Made by a program: the position numbers and the translations under genes. Shown here piece by piece: positions 1-12,769 of a stretch of DNA of 64,000 nt. The notes beneath the pieces were generated by a model. The model saw only the letters and a list, made by a program, of their open reading frames with translations. It was not told the DNA's origin and did not search any database. Source of the DNA: Cyathus striatus (taxonomy: Eukaryota > Basidiomycota > Agaricomycetes > Agaricales > Nidulariaceae); the NCBI GenBank assembly GCA_025738555.1, contig JAOVFP010000010.1:4599501-4663500 (forward strand), given 5' to 3'. Every line of letters starts with the position of its first letter. Within the stretch, counting starts at the first letter, position 1.

Positions 1-1110
1 TAAAGAGCGAGGCCGAGATATGCGTTATGAGGTCGGCTGCAGACGTAAGTGCCCGAGCGCATGCAAAGACAATGAGGTTCACGGAGGTGGGGATGGAAGA
101 AGGCAAGGTTGCAGCTCATTTTGAATATTTGTGTGCCCTTGCGGGTGCACAGAGGCCTGCATACGTTCCGGTCGTTGCCTCCGGGTGAGTAAGGTTATAA
201 TTGAGACGCGTTATTTGTTGCCAATAGCTTAATTTTTGAAGGGCTAATGCATTGATAATACATTACACCTCAAATGACCATGTTATACAGGATGGAGAGA
301 TGGTGTTAATTGATGCTGGATGCGAGCTGAAGTTCGTGCGTCTGTCACTTCAAATATTTCCTTTCTGACTTTCATGTACAGTGGATACGCGTCAGATATC
401 AGTATGTACCATATACTTACCACTACCACCTCATAATTTAACTCTACAACTTGCAGCACGCACATACCCTGCTTCAGGAACATTTACCCCTGCTCAAAAA
501 GATCTGTACTCCGCTGTTCTCTCTACCCAAAAGCAGCTCGTGGAGTTCTGTACAGAGAAAAGCGAGATGTCACTTTATGATCTTCATAGAGTTTCCTGTC
601 GTCTGCTGAAGACGGAGCTTAATCAAATTGGGTTCAGTCTAGGTGCAGAAAATGATTTGGAAAGGGTGCTGTATCCTCATTTTTTGAGTCATCATATTGG
701 TATTGGTGGGTTACTTGCATAATTCTGCGTTTCTAGAACTGATGGATGATGTAGACTTGCATGAGTCAGGTAACCTAGATCGATCAGCACCGTAAGCGTC
801 TATCCTTGCGACAACACAAGGCAAATAGTTAACAGGGTTTCTGTAGGATCAAGGCGGGGATGGTGATTACAATCGAACCTGGCATTTATGTACCTCCGAC
901 GCCCAATTTCCCGATACACTTTCATAACATGGGTATACGAATAGAGGACGAGGTGTTGGTTGGCAAGGACCATCCTGTTGTCCTATCTGTTTCAGCGCCG
1001 AAGGAGGTGCGTTGTCATTTTCTTCTGGTTTGCCACTTTAATCACGAACCAAGTAGATTTCGGATGTGGAAGGGGCATGTCAAGGACTTCTTGGACTAAA
1101 ACCATACTGA
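1..1110 (+). CDS. ICP55: Intermediate cleaving peptidase / Xaa-Pro aminopeptidase 3 (3' part)
   Basis: M24-family metallopeptidase of the ICP55/XPNPEP3 type. In yeast and animals this family trims N-terminal residues from imported mitochondrial proteins. The 5' end lies outside the window. Seven exons can be read: <1-184, 242-331, 382-401, 457-705, 755-791, 847-1006 and 1057-1110. They carry the pita-bread fold with its five metal ligands in order: Asp in VLIDAG, Asp in YASDI, His in LSHHIGIDLH, Glu in TIEPGIY and Glu in GIRIEDE. The last exon gives the usual family ending EISDVEGACQGLL and stops at 1108-1110. No lesion is seen. Splice sites were chosen because they join conserved motifs in frame. 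A cytosolic aminopeptidase P is less likely, given the short C-terminus. Confidence 0.86.
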
Positions 1111-3402
1111 TTAGATTCTCCTGTGATACCTTGCTGTCTGGTGATTGCTTGTACTTATCGTATATCCATTATATTTGAGTACTTTCACGCGTATAAGGAT
1201 TAAATTCAAAACAAAACGACTAATTATTTTTGTCTTTTCTCTACGAATCATCCATTGTCGACATTTGCCTATTCCTAAGTACATATTCTGATTTCACTCT
1301 CGGGAGTCAGAAATAAAAATTGTGATATCGTAGTCGCCGGTCACGCGATGTGGTGTGTGGCCTGGCAAATTCTAGCACTGCCTTACATACTGTAAATAAC
1401 TAAGCTCTCAAGTCTTCACTCGACTACAACTCGACTAACTGGACTCTACGTATAGTCGTCGTGCTTTCTTGTGTACCGTAACACTGGAATTACGCTCGCC
1501 GCCGGTTGCTCGGCATCAATGCTTCTGCCTACGGACAAAAACCTTGGAGCCGTTATGTTATCAGGCAACTTGTCTCCACCCCCAACATCAGAGGACCATT
1601 ATGGCTGACAATCACCTAAACCCGTGGCTTCGCGTCAGGCTCGGTCGGACTTTAGTGGTCCATGGATTCAAATTTGAATCTGAAAACTCCAAGGAAAAGG
1701 CACAGAATGCCGCGGTTTCTTGCCGTAGGCTAGCTCGGGAAAGACGATCTACGTTTGGCGAAGATACCGAGTATTCACTGCTTTCATCAATTCAGGATGC
1801 TTCCATAGGATTCCAGATACCTCTATTACAGGTTACAGGTGTATCCTACAGTGATTTCAGGGATCCCAGCTGTGCTTTTGGATGAGCGATGCATCTCATA
1901 TCGCTTATGGAGAAGATTGCAATACGTGCCAACGACCTCATCGACAGCGATCCGCCGGGACAGGTGAAGGAAGAGTGTTGCGGATTAAGGCACTACATCT
2001 ATGAGTCTATGGTGCTCTATCTACATCTACTCCATGTTGTGCTCATGTATCACCTTACCTCGAGCCTCACAGTGCAACGCCCGTTTTCAAGACGGTATTG
2101 GGAATGATAGTTGTTCTACGATATTCGTTCATATAATCATATTTCTGCCACTCTGCGTCCCGGAGGTAACGGCGCCAATGACCATAGACATTCTCTGACA
2201 TTCTTTTGCCAATCAATGCTTACTGAAAAAGTACATTTGTCGAATTTAGTGGAACATGCGTTGAAATGCGCATGGTATCATACTCCGGGCCTTGTAGGAC
2301 AGTGACAACGAAATGAAATTTATTTTGGAGGTATTTGATCCCAGAGTGCCGCAGCCGCCCCAGTTCGAGAAATCGGTATTCACTTTACATACTACCTACG
2401 GTTTGCTAGATTAAGAATTGGAGACTTTCCAATTAAGCTTGCGACTATCTTGGAGACACCACTCGCTGTACACCAACAAGCGTGTTCCGGACTATTCTTC
2501 AATGGCAGATACCTTCTTCGATGTTCTGCAATCCACCAGGAACATCAATCTAGCTTCAGCGCACGCGAGTCAGCTAAAAATGCGTGGCTAAAGCCATCAA
2601 ACTGCTACTACTACCAAGTAAGTACAGGATCGCCCATGGTTTAAGGCAATGTCATTAGACAGCATGATCGCCCGGGGTAGCAAATCTTCGGAATTCTCTA
2701 GAACCCGAGGACGATTGTCTCCTAAGTCTGTTACTTAAGGTGCTACAACCGATCTGTGCGAAGTTGATGGGGTTCGGTTCTGTGGTTAAATCACCGGGGT
2801 TCAAGAATTAAGAGAATTTAAGGCAGAAAGGACTTAACGGGGTATGACGCACTGGAAGACTTGGCAGTGTAAGACTACAATAGTAGTTCAACAGCCTTCT
2901 ATGGTCCTATCTTTCGGGGAATGATTCCTTACCATGTTATGATGTGCAAGTTCAATTAGCGATACTGCTTACTTTTCACCAGTTAGCTACATTATCAGCG
3001 GCCATATGAATATTAATGGGATGCGCTGTTTATACACTTGCATGGCGTGCAAGGATTGATTATCAGTGCAGTATGCTTCACAAGGCCAAGTTATCGAAGT
3101 CTCATTCCTTCTCCTTCTTTCTCCTTCCTTATTTGTAGACGTGACGGAGAGAACAGTTCTGTCCGCGGACATTGCAAAGAAGTTGTCAAAAGTCTTGATA
3201 TTTTTCGCAACGATCACTTTGTGCTCAGCTAAGTACAAGCAACATCTGCGGAGGTTCCGTGCGGTTGTGAAACGGATCAGATGACGGCAATAATCATTAA
3301 TTTCATGAATGAGATACAAGCAATAACATATTGAAGACCTCAGAATAATCATACCGTTAAATTACCTGCAAGTACAACTCCTCTCGCAGATTTATTTTTA
3401 AT
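1111..3402. other. Long intergenic spacer, no confident gene
   Basis: About 2.3 kb between the ICP55 gene and the end of the permease gene. Two short open stretches on the + strand (about 1,469-1,885 and 1,889-2,107) show no motif I can tie to a family. Joining them by plausible introns does not give a recognisable product. The sequence has no obvious repeat structure. It may hold the remains of a gene or a lineage-specific transcript, but nothing here supports a call. Confidence 0.5.
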
Positions 3403-5791
3403 CTACTCGGACCTCATATTGGATTCATATTCTTCATCAGCTGCTTGCATGGCTTGGACAATGTGATCCCTACGGAGCCACTTCTCCTCGGGCGTGAAAT
3501 ACCAACATAAAATACCGAAAAATGTGACGGCTCCGAATATAACACTGGCCTGAAAGAACACTGATGAGAAAAACACAGAATAATCCAGTACGTGGACTTA
3601 CGAAGTTGAAGTTCTCTGCTGTAACGGGAAACACGAAAGGCGAAAGCATGACCTAATGAAATTTATGTGAATAATATGTAATGCAGAGGATATATATCAG
3701 AACATACAGCAACGATCAGGGCATTGAAAAGAATTGCGACAACATAGAACAACTTTCTGAATCTTCCCAAGTAAAAGTATGATCCTTTGAAATGGTCGGG
3801 TGTCATCGTCAGGCGTAAAAGAGCAATAAGCCCATATGCAGCGATCGTAGGTACACCTCCAGCAGAGACTAGCGAAGTAAAGGCGACTTGACTAGGCAGA
3901 ATTGTACACAATATAAGAGCACCGAATATATAGATGACAGTTACAGCTCTTTTGGGCTGGCCGGCAGAATCGACTTGACCAATCCATTTAGACATTGGTA
4001 ATACACCATCGCGTGCTACAGCGAAGACCAGGCGAGAGGCAGCAACAATTGCAACACTCGTATTCTTTAGGACAACATTAGTCAAATTCATTATAGAGTA
4101 TAACCATTGATGCTTACCAATATAAGACCTATTACAGCAATAATGGTCATAAATACACTTCCTCCTCGCCCAAGTGCCAACGCATAAAGCTGCACGAATG
4201 GCTGAGGAGCATTGAGAGAGAAGAGAACCTCCAAGTCAGGAGTGCAAAATAGGAATAGTATTGCAGTCACAAATCCGAGCACTCCAGTGGCCACAGCACT
4301 TGTCAAAATCCCTTTGCCTGCAACGACCCTGTAATAACCATATCAGTAACCATGCAAATGACGCTAGTCTTCCAAATCACCTTGCATTCTTCGTCTCCTC
4401 GGCAATATGTCCAGAGGCATCAAATCCAGTCATAGTCCCCGCGGTGAACAAGCTACGGACATGATACTCAGAACAGGACAGGTAGTCAACATCACCATGT
4501 AACGTACAACGATAGGATCCAATTCCATCCCGCTGGTGCTCCAGTTCCATTATCTGCGATCGGTTATAGAGACAATCTCAAAGAAATGTAATCCACGTAC
4601 ATGTCATTGTGAAAACATCTTTCGCGGAACGGAATCCGTATGTTTTTGAAACGCCGATTGGAAGCCATATAACGCAAAGGAAGAAATCAAGCATCATGAG
4701 ACCAATGGAAAAGCGGAACACTCCAGAATATAGTCGTGGAGGAAGATAATTAATCGCAACAGCTATCACAAGCATCGCTTCGGAAATGATCCATATGAAA
4801 GCACGCCACTTGACATTCTCTGGGAGAATTCCCCCAGGAAAATCGATTTCCCAGACCGCTAGCTGTGATACGAGGTAGTTGGCTGTTGTCTAAAAAGGGT
4901 GAACAAAAATACATCAAACAGGTTGAATTCGATATACCTGACAGTTACCAGCCGCGAAAGTCATCCATGCAGTACAAGACCACCATGCGACAATAAAACC
5001 GAATAGACGAGCATGTTTCGGACCTGCACTCTCAGCGGCCCAAATATAAATGGATCCGCTCAGAGGCAAAGCGGAGCAAATTTCGGCAAGGACCCACGCT
5101 GTCATAGTCATAAAAACGATGGTAATCAAGTAAGACGACCTAAAATCCATTGGTTATCGATTTGCAATCTGCACATTGGGAACGACTGACCATATTGCAG
5201 CTGGTCCACCAGCGAGGAGCCCCAGGAAAATAGCGGACCTGGGAAATTTCAGCCCAACATTCAGCAAACTTCCAGTGTGTATACAAACCTAACGCCCCCG
5301 ATAAAATTCAAGGCACAGAAGCTAGCAGCAAAACTCTCTAGAAGGTGCCAACTACGATGAAGTTGCTAGAGGAAAACTATTGGAAACACCGCGTAAGAAC
5401 AACATAAAACACGTACCTGTTTGTAACCAAGGCTTTGCTGAAGTAAAACGTGTCAGTAAGTCAAGCTCGAGCCCAAAAAAACGGGCTATTTGGAAAGGCG
5501 ATGATACTGGGGGCTTCCCTACGCAGGTATGAGCGCTGTTCAGGTTCAAGCGGTATAATCTCAATCCTGTTACTTTTCGAGCTCCCGCAATGGAAAGCCA
5601 TAAAAAACAACGAGGATACCCGCAGCCATTCAGTATACCACTAGTGGACGTTACCGATGTGCAGCCCATTTACGTTTAGGTTTCTCCCAGGATATGCCTA
5701 GGGCATTTACCAGTTGCTGCTCGTCTAGATCGACAGAGGACGCGACTTCCGCGTTAGCCTTCGCATCATTGCTAGAGGAATTGTCGGTCAT
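3403..5791 (-). CDS. Amino-acid/choline-type permease (APC superfamily, GABA-permease-like)
   Basis: Multi-pass plasma- or vacuolar-membrane transporter of the amino acid-polyamine-choline superfamily, closest in character to fungal Uga4/GABA and choline permeases. The N-terminal exon begins at the ATG at 5,789-5,791 with an acidic cytoplasmic tail (MTDNSSSNDAK...). Later exons supply hydrophobic helices with family motifs such as GGPAA and the SRLVFAVARDGVLP loop. The last exons read SPFVFPVTAENFNF, a short helix, and a charged tail ending in MRSE, with the stop at 3,403-3,405. About eight short introns are needed. The substrate cannot be set from sequence: GABA, polyamine, choline and neutral amino-acid carriers share these motifs. 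It is transcribed away from eIF5B's 3' end, and its promoter would be 5,792-6,014. Confidence 0.8.
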
Positions 5792-6014
5792 ATCTTAGCG
5801 TGAAGCAGGGGAAGATTAGAGAGATAAAGCAAGTCACAAGGATCCATTTCAAGACTACGAGTTGCTCGTATAAATACTTGACTTAGTAAGCGATATTGAG
5901 CGCTGATGGAGCGGCCATCGGCCCGCATATCCCCAGGCGAGAAATAGATTTAAAATGCATCCCCGACATCCAAATGTACATACAAATATTGTACAGCAAA
6001 TCATTCCAATGTAA

Positions 6015-9000
6015 CTAAGGAATACCGAATCGCTACAGGAAAATGTTAGAATAACTTCAAGAAATCTGAAACTCCCTGCTTACAGGTTTAAGTGCGCGGA
6101 TGAGAAGCCATTCCTCATTAGATACGTCAGCCTTGAAGTTCGTCTACATGTGGAACCAACATTAGCGAAGTAAAAGTTAAATCCGACATGGCTACGGTAC
6201 CTTAAGTACGTCAATGCTTTGGCGTGTGATGTGGCTAAGAATTTCATCCTTGTCGTCGAAGTGCCTGCCAAACATCTTCGCAGATTGGTAAACAGCATGT
6301 TCAATCTTCACTGCAACACCTCCACCCGCTTGCGACTTTTTGACAATCTATGTGGGAACGTCAGTTTAAAAAGCTAGTTAAGTGAAGAGCTACATAAATC
6401 TTACATCGTAAGTTTTGTGGTTAATTTCAAGCGATGTGCTGTAGTGTGATGTCAGTACCCTCAAGAAGTCTGGACCAGAAAAAAGACTGACATTTTGCCT
6501 AGATCAATGATCTCTTTTTTACCGGTGGCTGGATCAATTTTCACGACAGCTAGAGGGGTTCCAACTCGCAGTGTTCCATCGAGAATATCCACACCCAGGA
6601 TGATAGGATCACGCTTTGCAAAGGCGGCAATAATCTTGAGGCGACAAGGCCATACAGCCTGGGGAGCAGCATCTCTTCGTTTTGCCTCTGTGATCTCCTC
6701 ATTGTAAGCCTTAAACGAGTCAAAGAGATGGTAGATGATGTCGGCTAGAAAGAGGCTCAGAAGGAAGTTTGTTAAATATACAGTGAAGGCTAACCTTTGA
6801 ATAAACGAATGCCCATCTCCTCAGCCATTCTCTCTGCATCTTTGTCAACAGGAACATCAAAGCAAAGAATACAAGCAAGTTCTTTAGCTTTCTCTAGCAT
6901 TGTCCCAGCACGCATAACATCACGCTTATGAACCGGACCAATGTTAATACCTGAAACAGGAATCTTGCTGACCTTCAAGAAGTCGAGTAGGGCTTCCAAA
7001 GACCCAAGCGTTGACGCCTGTACACAAACCCCGCGACCTGACTTGTCGATACTATTCAAAAGCGACGTCAGATCTTCCATGACCTCATCTTTAAGATCGT
7101 CCTCATCGTCATCTGGGCCACAAACAAGAAGGCGAGAGCCAGCAATAGCTTTCTCTAAATCCGGTGCAGAAATCTTGACACCCAAAGCGGCTTTGACTTC
7201 TTTGTGATGAACATACGCAGACTTGGGGAGAAATTGGATTAGATTAGATTAATCCATAGATAAGAGGAAACCAACAAACCTTAATGCGGAGTTCACGGAG
7301 GGGTTGTGGAGTGAGAAGTGCTCGTATTTGGGTAACGATAGGTCCATTCAGCCCGCATACCACTATTTTGTCACCTTCCCGGAGGATACCATTTGAAAGT
7401 ACTACATCAATAGTTGTTCCGAGACCTTCGATAACTTTGACTTCAAGAACCGTACACTCGAGTTCAGACAAGTACATGAGACGATCACTCATGCGCTGCT
7501 GAGTGAGATTCACGAGGAGCATGATCATGTCAGGAACACCTTCTCCTGTGATAGCTGACGTAGGGACCAGCGAGACGTTACGAGCAAAGTTCTTGTTGTC
7601 GTAGTAGAGGCAGGCATTCAACCCTTCTTCAGCAAAAGCGAGGATCGTCTTCGAGACGCGATCTTCAAATTCGCGCTGAACATGACGCGATTGTTTTGCA
7701 AATGATTCCTGGAAAGCGCCATCGGGGGTAGCTTCCCAGCCATAAATACGATCGATCTACGTTAGTTTCGTCAATATTTATGGCAAGAAGTAATCTAGTA
7801 AGAATGAAATGTACCTTGTTCAGAGCGACAATAAACGGCGTCTTTCGGTCACGGAGAAGACGCAGAGATTCCAGGGTTTGCGCCTCCAATCCGTGCATGA
7901 TATCGACGACAAGGATAGCGATGTTACATAATGAACTTCCACGAGAGCGCAAATTGGTAAAGGATTCGTGCCCTGGTGTGTCAATGACCAAAAGACCAGG
8001 GATCTTATATTCCTGTTTCCCGTCCTGTGCAGAGCATAGTTAAGAAAATTTAGTGAACAGAAATCGAGTATGCGTACCTTGTTCAGAACTAGTGTCTTCG
8101 TCTTGATGGCATCTACTGGGAAATATGTTGCACCAATTTGTTGTGTGATACCACCAGCTTCGCCTTCTTGTACATTGGTTTGACGAATCTACACCAGTAT
8201 GTTAAGGGTGTTCCCGAAAAGTGAGAGAAGAACTTATTTACCTTGTCGAGAAGTTTAGTTTTTCCGGTATCGACGTGTCCCAAAATACAGCAAATAGGAC
8301 TGCGGAGGTTGTCCTTGCTGCGAGCAGCAAGTGCTTCCTCGTGTGCTTTCTGACGACGAGCTGCAGCTTCCTGTTTTCGCTGAAGTGCAAGTTTCTGAAC
8401 TGCTGTCATTTCCTCATCGGAAGAAGACTCATCGGACGAGTCGGAATCAGAATCAGAATCAGAATCGGAATCGGAATCGGAATCGGACTCGGACTCGGAT
8501 TCTGACGAGCTCTCCGAGTCGGGAGATGGTTCGTTCTGCTTTGAGGGAGGAGCTTTGGTCGCAGGAGTAGTCTTAGCAGTAGTAGTTTGAGTCTTGGCTG
8601 GAGGCTGGGCCTTGGAAACTTTTGTAGATTTTGACTTATCTGCACAAGGTGGCAACTTTAGTGCACCACAACATGTCCTTAAGGCATTAAAATAAACATA
8701 CCTTTACCATTTGTTGTCGGTGCCGGTTTGCTTGGGGCTGCGGGCTCGTTTGATGAATCAGGTTTATTTGCAGCAGGACTAGTGTCATCATCGCTGGAGT
8801 CATCCCAGGAATCCTTCAAGGCAGCTGGCGGAGTGGGCTCAGCCTTTGTCTCATCGTCACTACTAACATCCCAGTCAGATTTCACATCTTCAACAGATGT
8901 AGTGGTAGGTTTAGCCTCCCGAGGTTCGTCGACTTTTGTTGCTGTAGATGAAGCCACTATTTCAGGAGACCTGGGGCGCGACTCGGGAGCGGGAGAAGCA

Positions 9001-10481
9001 TCTTTGGCAGTCGGTCCCTTCTTTTTACGGTTTCCATAAACGATCTTCTTAGGCGCACCAGCTGAGGAGGCCTGTAGGCCTTCGATTTCAACACCAGAAG
9101 CAAGGAGGGCTTGTTTCCGGATTTCAGCCATCCGTTTTTCTTCTTTCTGTTTCTTAGTGAGGAGGCGACCTTCCTTCTTCGCTTGCTCGCGCTTGACCTT
9201 AAAAAAAGGTAACATTAGCTTGCAGCATAGCTTTTGCTAGAATATTACACACCCTCTCCTTCTCCTTCCTGCGTTGTTTCTCTTCCTCTTTCCTCTTCTC
9301 CTCTTCCTCAATTTTCCTCTCCTCCTCTTCGATTCTCCTACGCTCTTCCTCTTCCCGCTGCCGAGCTTCCTCCTCAAGCCTCTTCTTCTCCTCCATCATC
9401 GCCCTCAGAGCGCTGATGCCGCCTTTCTTTTTCGCACCTCCAGAGGCAGCGGCAGGTGCAGGAGCCGGCTCCTCGTCCTTCTTAGCTTTCTTCTTCTTCT
9501 TCTTCTTTGAGTCTTTACCACCAGCGGCAGCCTCTTCAGCCTCCTCATCTTCACCTTTTGCCTCCGGACGGGCAGGAGATTCTGCTGTTATTGCTGATTC
9601 TGCGGGAGTGGCAGTACCGCTTGCTTCAGCTGTTTTCTTCGCAGCAGCTTGAGCCTTCTTTTTAGCCTGCAATAGTTTATGTTACTCAAGTTATATATCG
9701 GTGTAAAGTAATAAAATATTACCTTCTCCTTCTCCTTCTTTAGTTTTTCCTTCTCCTTCTTGGAAAGGATTTTAACGGCACCCTCTCCTTCATCATTCCC
9801 ATCCTCTTCGGCATTCTCATTAACTGGAACTGATTCGGCAGACGGCTCTACATACTCATGAGATTTGCGTAAGATGGAAAAGGGACAATACTGACCAACA
9901 TTTGTTGTCTGTTCTTGCCCATCGTCCTCTTTCGCAGTTTTGCCCTTTTTCTTGCTCTTGTCCTTCTTTTTCTCTTTCACGGGACCCCATTCCTCGTCTG
10001 CAAGGTCATCGGCAGTAACTTGCACTGGAGTCTTTGATGGAATATCTTCTATGCCATCCTCCGTAGCCTCAGTGACAGGTAGAATATCGTCACCTCCCTT
10101 CTTTTTCTTCTTGTCCTTCTTGTCCTTCTTTGAAGAAGCCTTAATAGCAGACTAATTGACGAAGATGAGCGCATATGTTGGACATGAAGAGAAAAGGCAT
10201 ACCATAAGTCCGCCGAAGTCTTCCTCCTCTTCTGCCTCCGCTATGCCTGTGTCTTCGACCGCAGCAAACGACGAAAACGCTGAAAACCCAGAGCGAGGTT
10301 CGCTGGTGGAGACATCGTTCGCTGCCGTAGAGTCTTCTAGGGCAGTCTTGTTGGGCTCGACAGCCTCGCCCGCGTTATCCCTGGTGATCAAGGTGAGGAA
10401 TGCGTTGATTGATGAGCAAGAAGCTTACCAGAAGTCATCGCCGCCCTTCTTTCCTTTCTTTCCCTTATTTTTTGGAGCCAT
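6015..10481 (-). CDS. FUN12: Translation initiation factor eIF5B (IF2 family GTPase)
   Basis: Cytosolic ribosome-dependent GTPase that joins 60S to 40S subunits at the end of initiation. The start ATG is at 10,479-10,481 ([14 protein letters not shown]). The first half is the long charged, low-complexity region usual in eukaryotic eIF5B, with Lys/Glu coiled coil (about 9,200-9,770) and a Ser-Asp/Glu run (8,430-8,505). The G domain follows: G1 [14 protein letters not shown], switch region with [23 protein letters not shown], and NKVD split by an intron. Domains II-IV match through [14 protein letters not shown] and [14 protein letters not shown] short last exon (6,015-6,032) gives the canonical ending LKP-RFGIP. 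About a dozen introns are needed. It diverges from HEM25 over a shared 479-bp spacer. Confidence 0.93.
8431..8505 (-). repeat. Hexanucleotide coding repeat (Ser-Asp/Ser-Glu run in eIF5B)
   Basis: On the + strand a run of GAATCA/GAATCG/GACTCG hexamers encodes alternating Ser-Asp and Ser-Glu in the N-terminal region of eIF5B. The whole-codon period keeps the frame. Length variation between strains is likely (inference). Confidence 0.85.
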
Positions 10482-10960
10482 GAGTAAGTCCTTGATCAAG
10501 GATAGCAAGCAGGGTATAGGTTTTTATGAAAGTGGACGAGTAAAGAGTGGAGGGCAAGGGTTTGCGTGGAAGGGAGTCACTGTGACTTGAATCCGTTGCA
10601 CAAATTCCGGTAGCGGATGATCATCTCTGACCCGGCACGCCAATATTGGTTCACGTGATTATGGGAAATAATATCCAAATTCGCGACATGAACCAATTCC
10701 CTCGGCTTGTAACTAAGCCTGTTGCCTGCGACGACTAAGTACTGTACTTAGGTACGTAGCTTCAAAGCTTCAGCGCTCAGCCTTTTCTTACTCTCTGCAA
10801 AGAGTTATACACACGACCTTAGGCACGACCTCTCACATTCTTGTGCGTTCATCCTGTCTCTCCTGCAATAATTCTACTAAGGATCGGCACAGTGCCATTA
10901 TTTGCTCCTCCGAGGCTTTAGCCCTACTGAAGAACCGAGTTCCACTACCCTATTTATCAT
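10482..10960. promoter_or_regulatory. Divergent promoter region between eIF5B and HEM25
   Basis: The 479-bp gap between two start codons on opposite strands must hold both promoters. No clear TATA box is seen. A pyrimidine-rich stretch precedes the HEM25 start. An in-frame stop at 10,928-10,930 limits HEM25 to the ATG at 10,961. Confidence 0.6.
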
Positions 10961-12432
10961 ATGAGCCATGTTGGGCATCAGCTGCTCTCAGGTACTCTAA
11001 ATATCTCCTATTATTCAAGCTGGACTCTATGTTATTAAATCAGGCGCGCTGTCCGGTTTCGCGACCACCGTCTGTCTCCAACCTTGTGAGAATCAATTCT
11101 CTCCCCGTCACTCGTCCTGCTTTCTTTCGGAAGTGTTCATGACTTCCATCGTTAGTCGACCTCTTGAAAACGAGGATGCAACAAGGCGATGGAGTGATAA
11201 CGCCTAGGTAAGTCATGCCATTGTATTCAAGCTTTGTTACTTCACATTCACAACCTTACAGGCATCGTTCGTCTATAATTCTCTCTACCGCTCGTGAAGT
11301 CATCCAAGAGAATGGTATTTCGGGTTTATGGAGAGGAACTGCTCCTTCGCTGGTTAGGTCTGTCGTCTGTCTTATAATTTCTAGGCTTTGCTTCCCTGTA
11401 GCACTGACCGGCCATTATTTTTCAATCTAGGAATGTTCCAGGCGTAGCTCTCTACATGGCGAGTCTAACGCAGCTCCGCACTCTCATGGCAACTTCTCCT
11501 TATTTCTCAGCCATTCGTCGACCATCTAAAAATCACAATGGTTCCGTTCTCCCAACTCTCACCAGCGAAGGGAACCTTCTAGCAGGTGCAACTACGCGGG
11601 TCTGTGTAGGATTCCTCTTGAACCCCTTTTCTGTTTTGAAATCTCGTTATGAGGTGTGTAAGCTCTTTTCACTCTCTTCTTATTTACTCACATTTTCTAC
11701 GACCTTCTTTGATGTTCGATGTCTGCTTTCGGTACTTTTCATGACAATGCCGCAGAGCAACATGTATGCATATGAAAATGTTTTTGGTGCTCTTGTATCT
11801 ATCACCCGACAGGGCCCATCAGAGTTACTTCGTGGTTTCCTCCCATCTTCTCTACGTGATGCTCCCTACGCTGGTCTTTTCATCGTCTTCTATGAGGGCA
11901 TAAAACGTGAAACATGTACGTCCCTGTTGTTTTTATTGTTCTTCCGCGTTCTCTTTGCTCATACTCCATGTTCTTTACGCCTTCTCCCATTCTTTAACTA
12001 GCACATATCTTTCCGCATTCATCGCAGATGCATTCGACTATTATTCATGGCTGTGCAGCTGCATCCGCCGGCGCTATTGCTACCATGGCCACACATCCAT
12101 TTGACGTTATCAAGGTATATTTCCTTGATTTGTATTGCGCACCCGGGATATCTACTACCCATTAACGTGAACAGACTAAAATGCAAGTGCGTTCCGAGGA
12201 CCGATATCATGGTTTCGCCAGGACGGTTGTAACAATCTGGAAGGTGAGTTTGTCTTTTTTTGGTCTCGCCAAGAACGAATTGCTTACCGAGAAATAGCAT
12301 CGCGGTATTGCAGGCTACTTCGATGGTACTTCGCTGCGCATGAGCCGCAAGATTCTGAGTTCTGCAATTGGATGGGCAGTATATGAAGGCATCTTGATGT
12401 TTGTGAAGAGACACCGGGAAAAGGCAGTATGA
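10961..12432 (+). CDS. HEM25: Mitochondrial glycine carrier (SLC25A38/Hem25)
   Basis: Inner-membrane carrier that imports glycine for the first step of haem synthesis. Three carrier repeats can be assembled from short exons. Repeat 1 has HQLLSGALSGFATTVCLQP followed by the matrix signature PFDLLKTR. Repeat 2 has NPFSVLKSRYE, the departure from PxDxxK that marks this subfamily. Repeat 3 has THPFDVIKTKMQ. The even helices carry GLWRGTAPSLVR, LLRGFLPSSLRDAPYAG and GYFDGTSLRMSRK. The start is the first in-frame ATG after a stop and gives the short N-terminus usual for carriers. The stop is at 12,430-12,432. The split signatures across exons and the subfamily-specific second motif make a general carrier assignment unlikely. 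Confidence 0.9.
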
Positions 12433-12769
12433 TATACCTTTGCTAATCTAGCACTTCAATATTTTTTTGCAACGCATCCAAAATCTTAGTACTACCAGAC
12501 TTTAACCAACAGTATAGGCTGTACGTAGCGTATCTGTAATGTAGATAGCATTTAACCCACATCTTAACTGGATAATAATAATTAGCTTGTTGGCACCTGC
12601 CCAATTCGAGTACAATTGTGAATATATCGCGGAGACTTTCTTTAAAATTCATGATGCTATATTAAGCTCAGTATCCTACATATGCAGTGGCGCAACAGTG
12701 GCGGGTATGCTGGTGAAAAGTATATAATGAGGTATGCAAAATTATCCTATGCGTATATACATATACGAC
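12433..12769. other. Convergent 3' intergenic region
   Basis: About 340 bp between the stops of HEM25 (+) and the acyl-CoA dehydrogenase (-). It is AT-rich with no gene or repeat recognised. It presumably holds both polyadenylation regions. Confidence 0.6.

Noticed and set aside
1469..2107. Possible terpene synthase or P450 remnant
   Set aside because: A short RANDLID-like stretch recalled terpene synthases, but no metal-binding motif or further alignment supports it.
6071..6083. eIF5B ending by read-through after LKPVS
   Set aside because: A good donor (GTAAGC) and an acceptor before 6,032 yield the conserved ending RFGIP. The read-through ending is not seen in the family.
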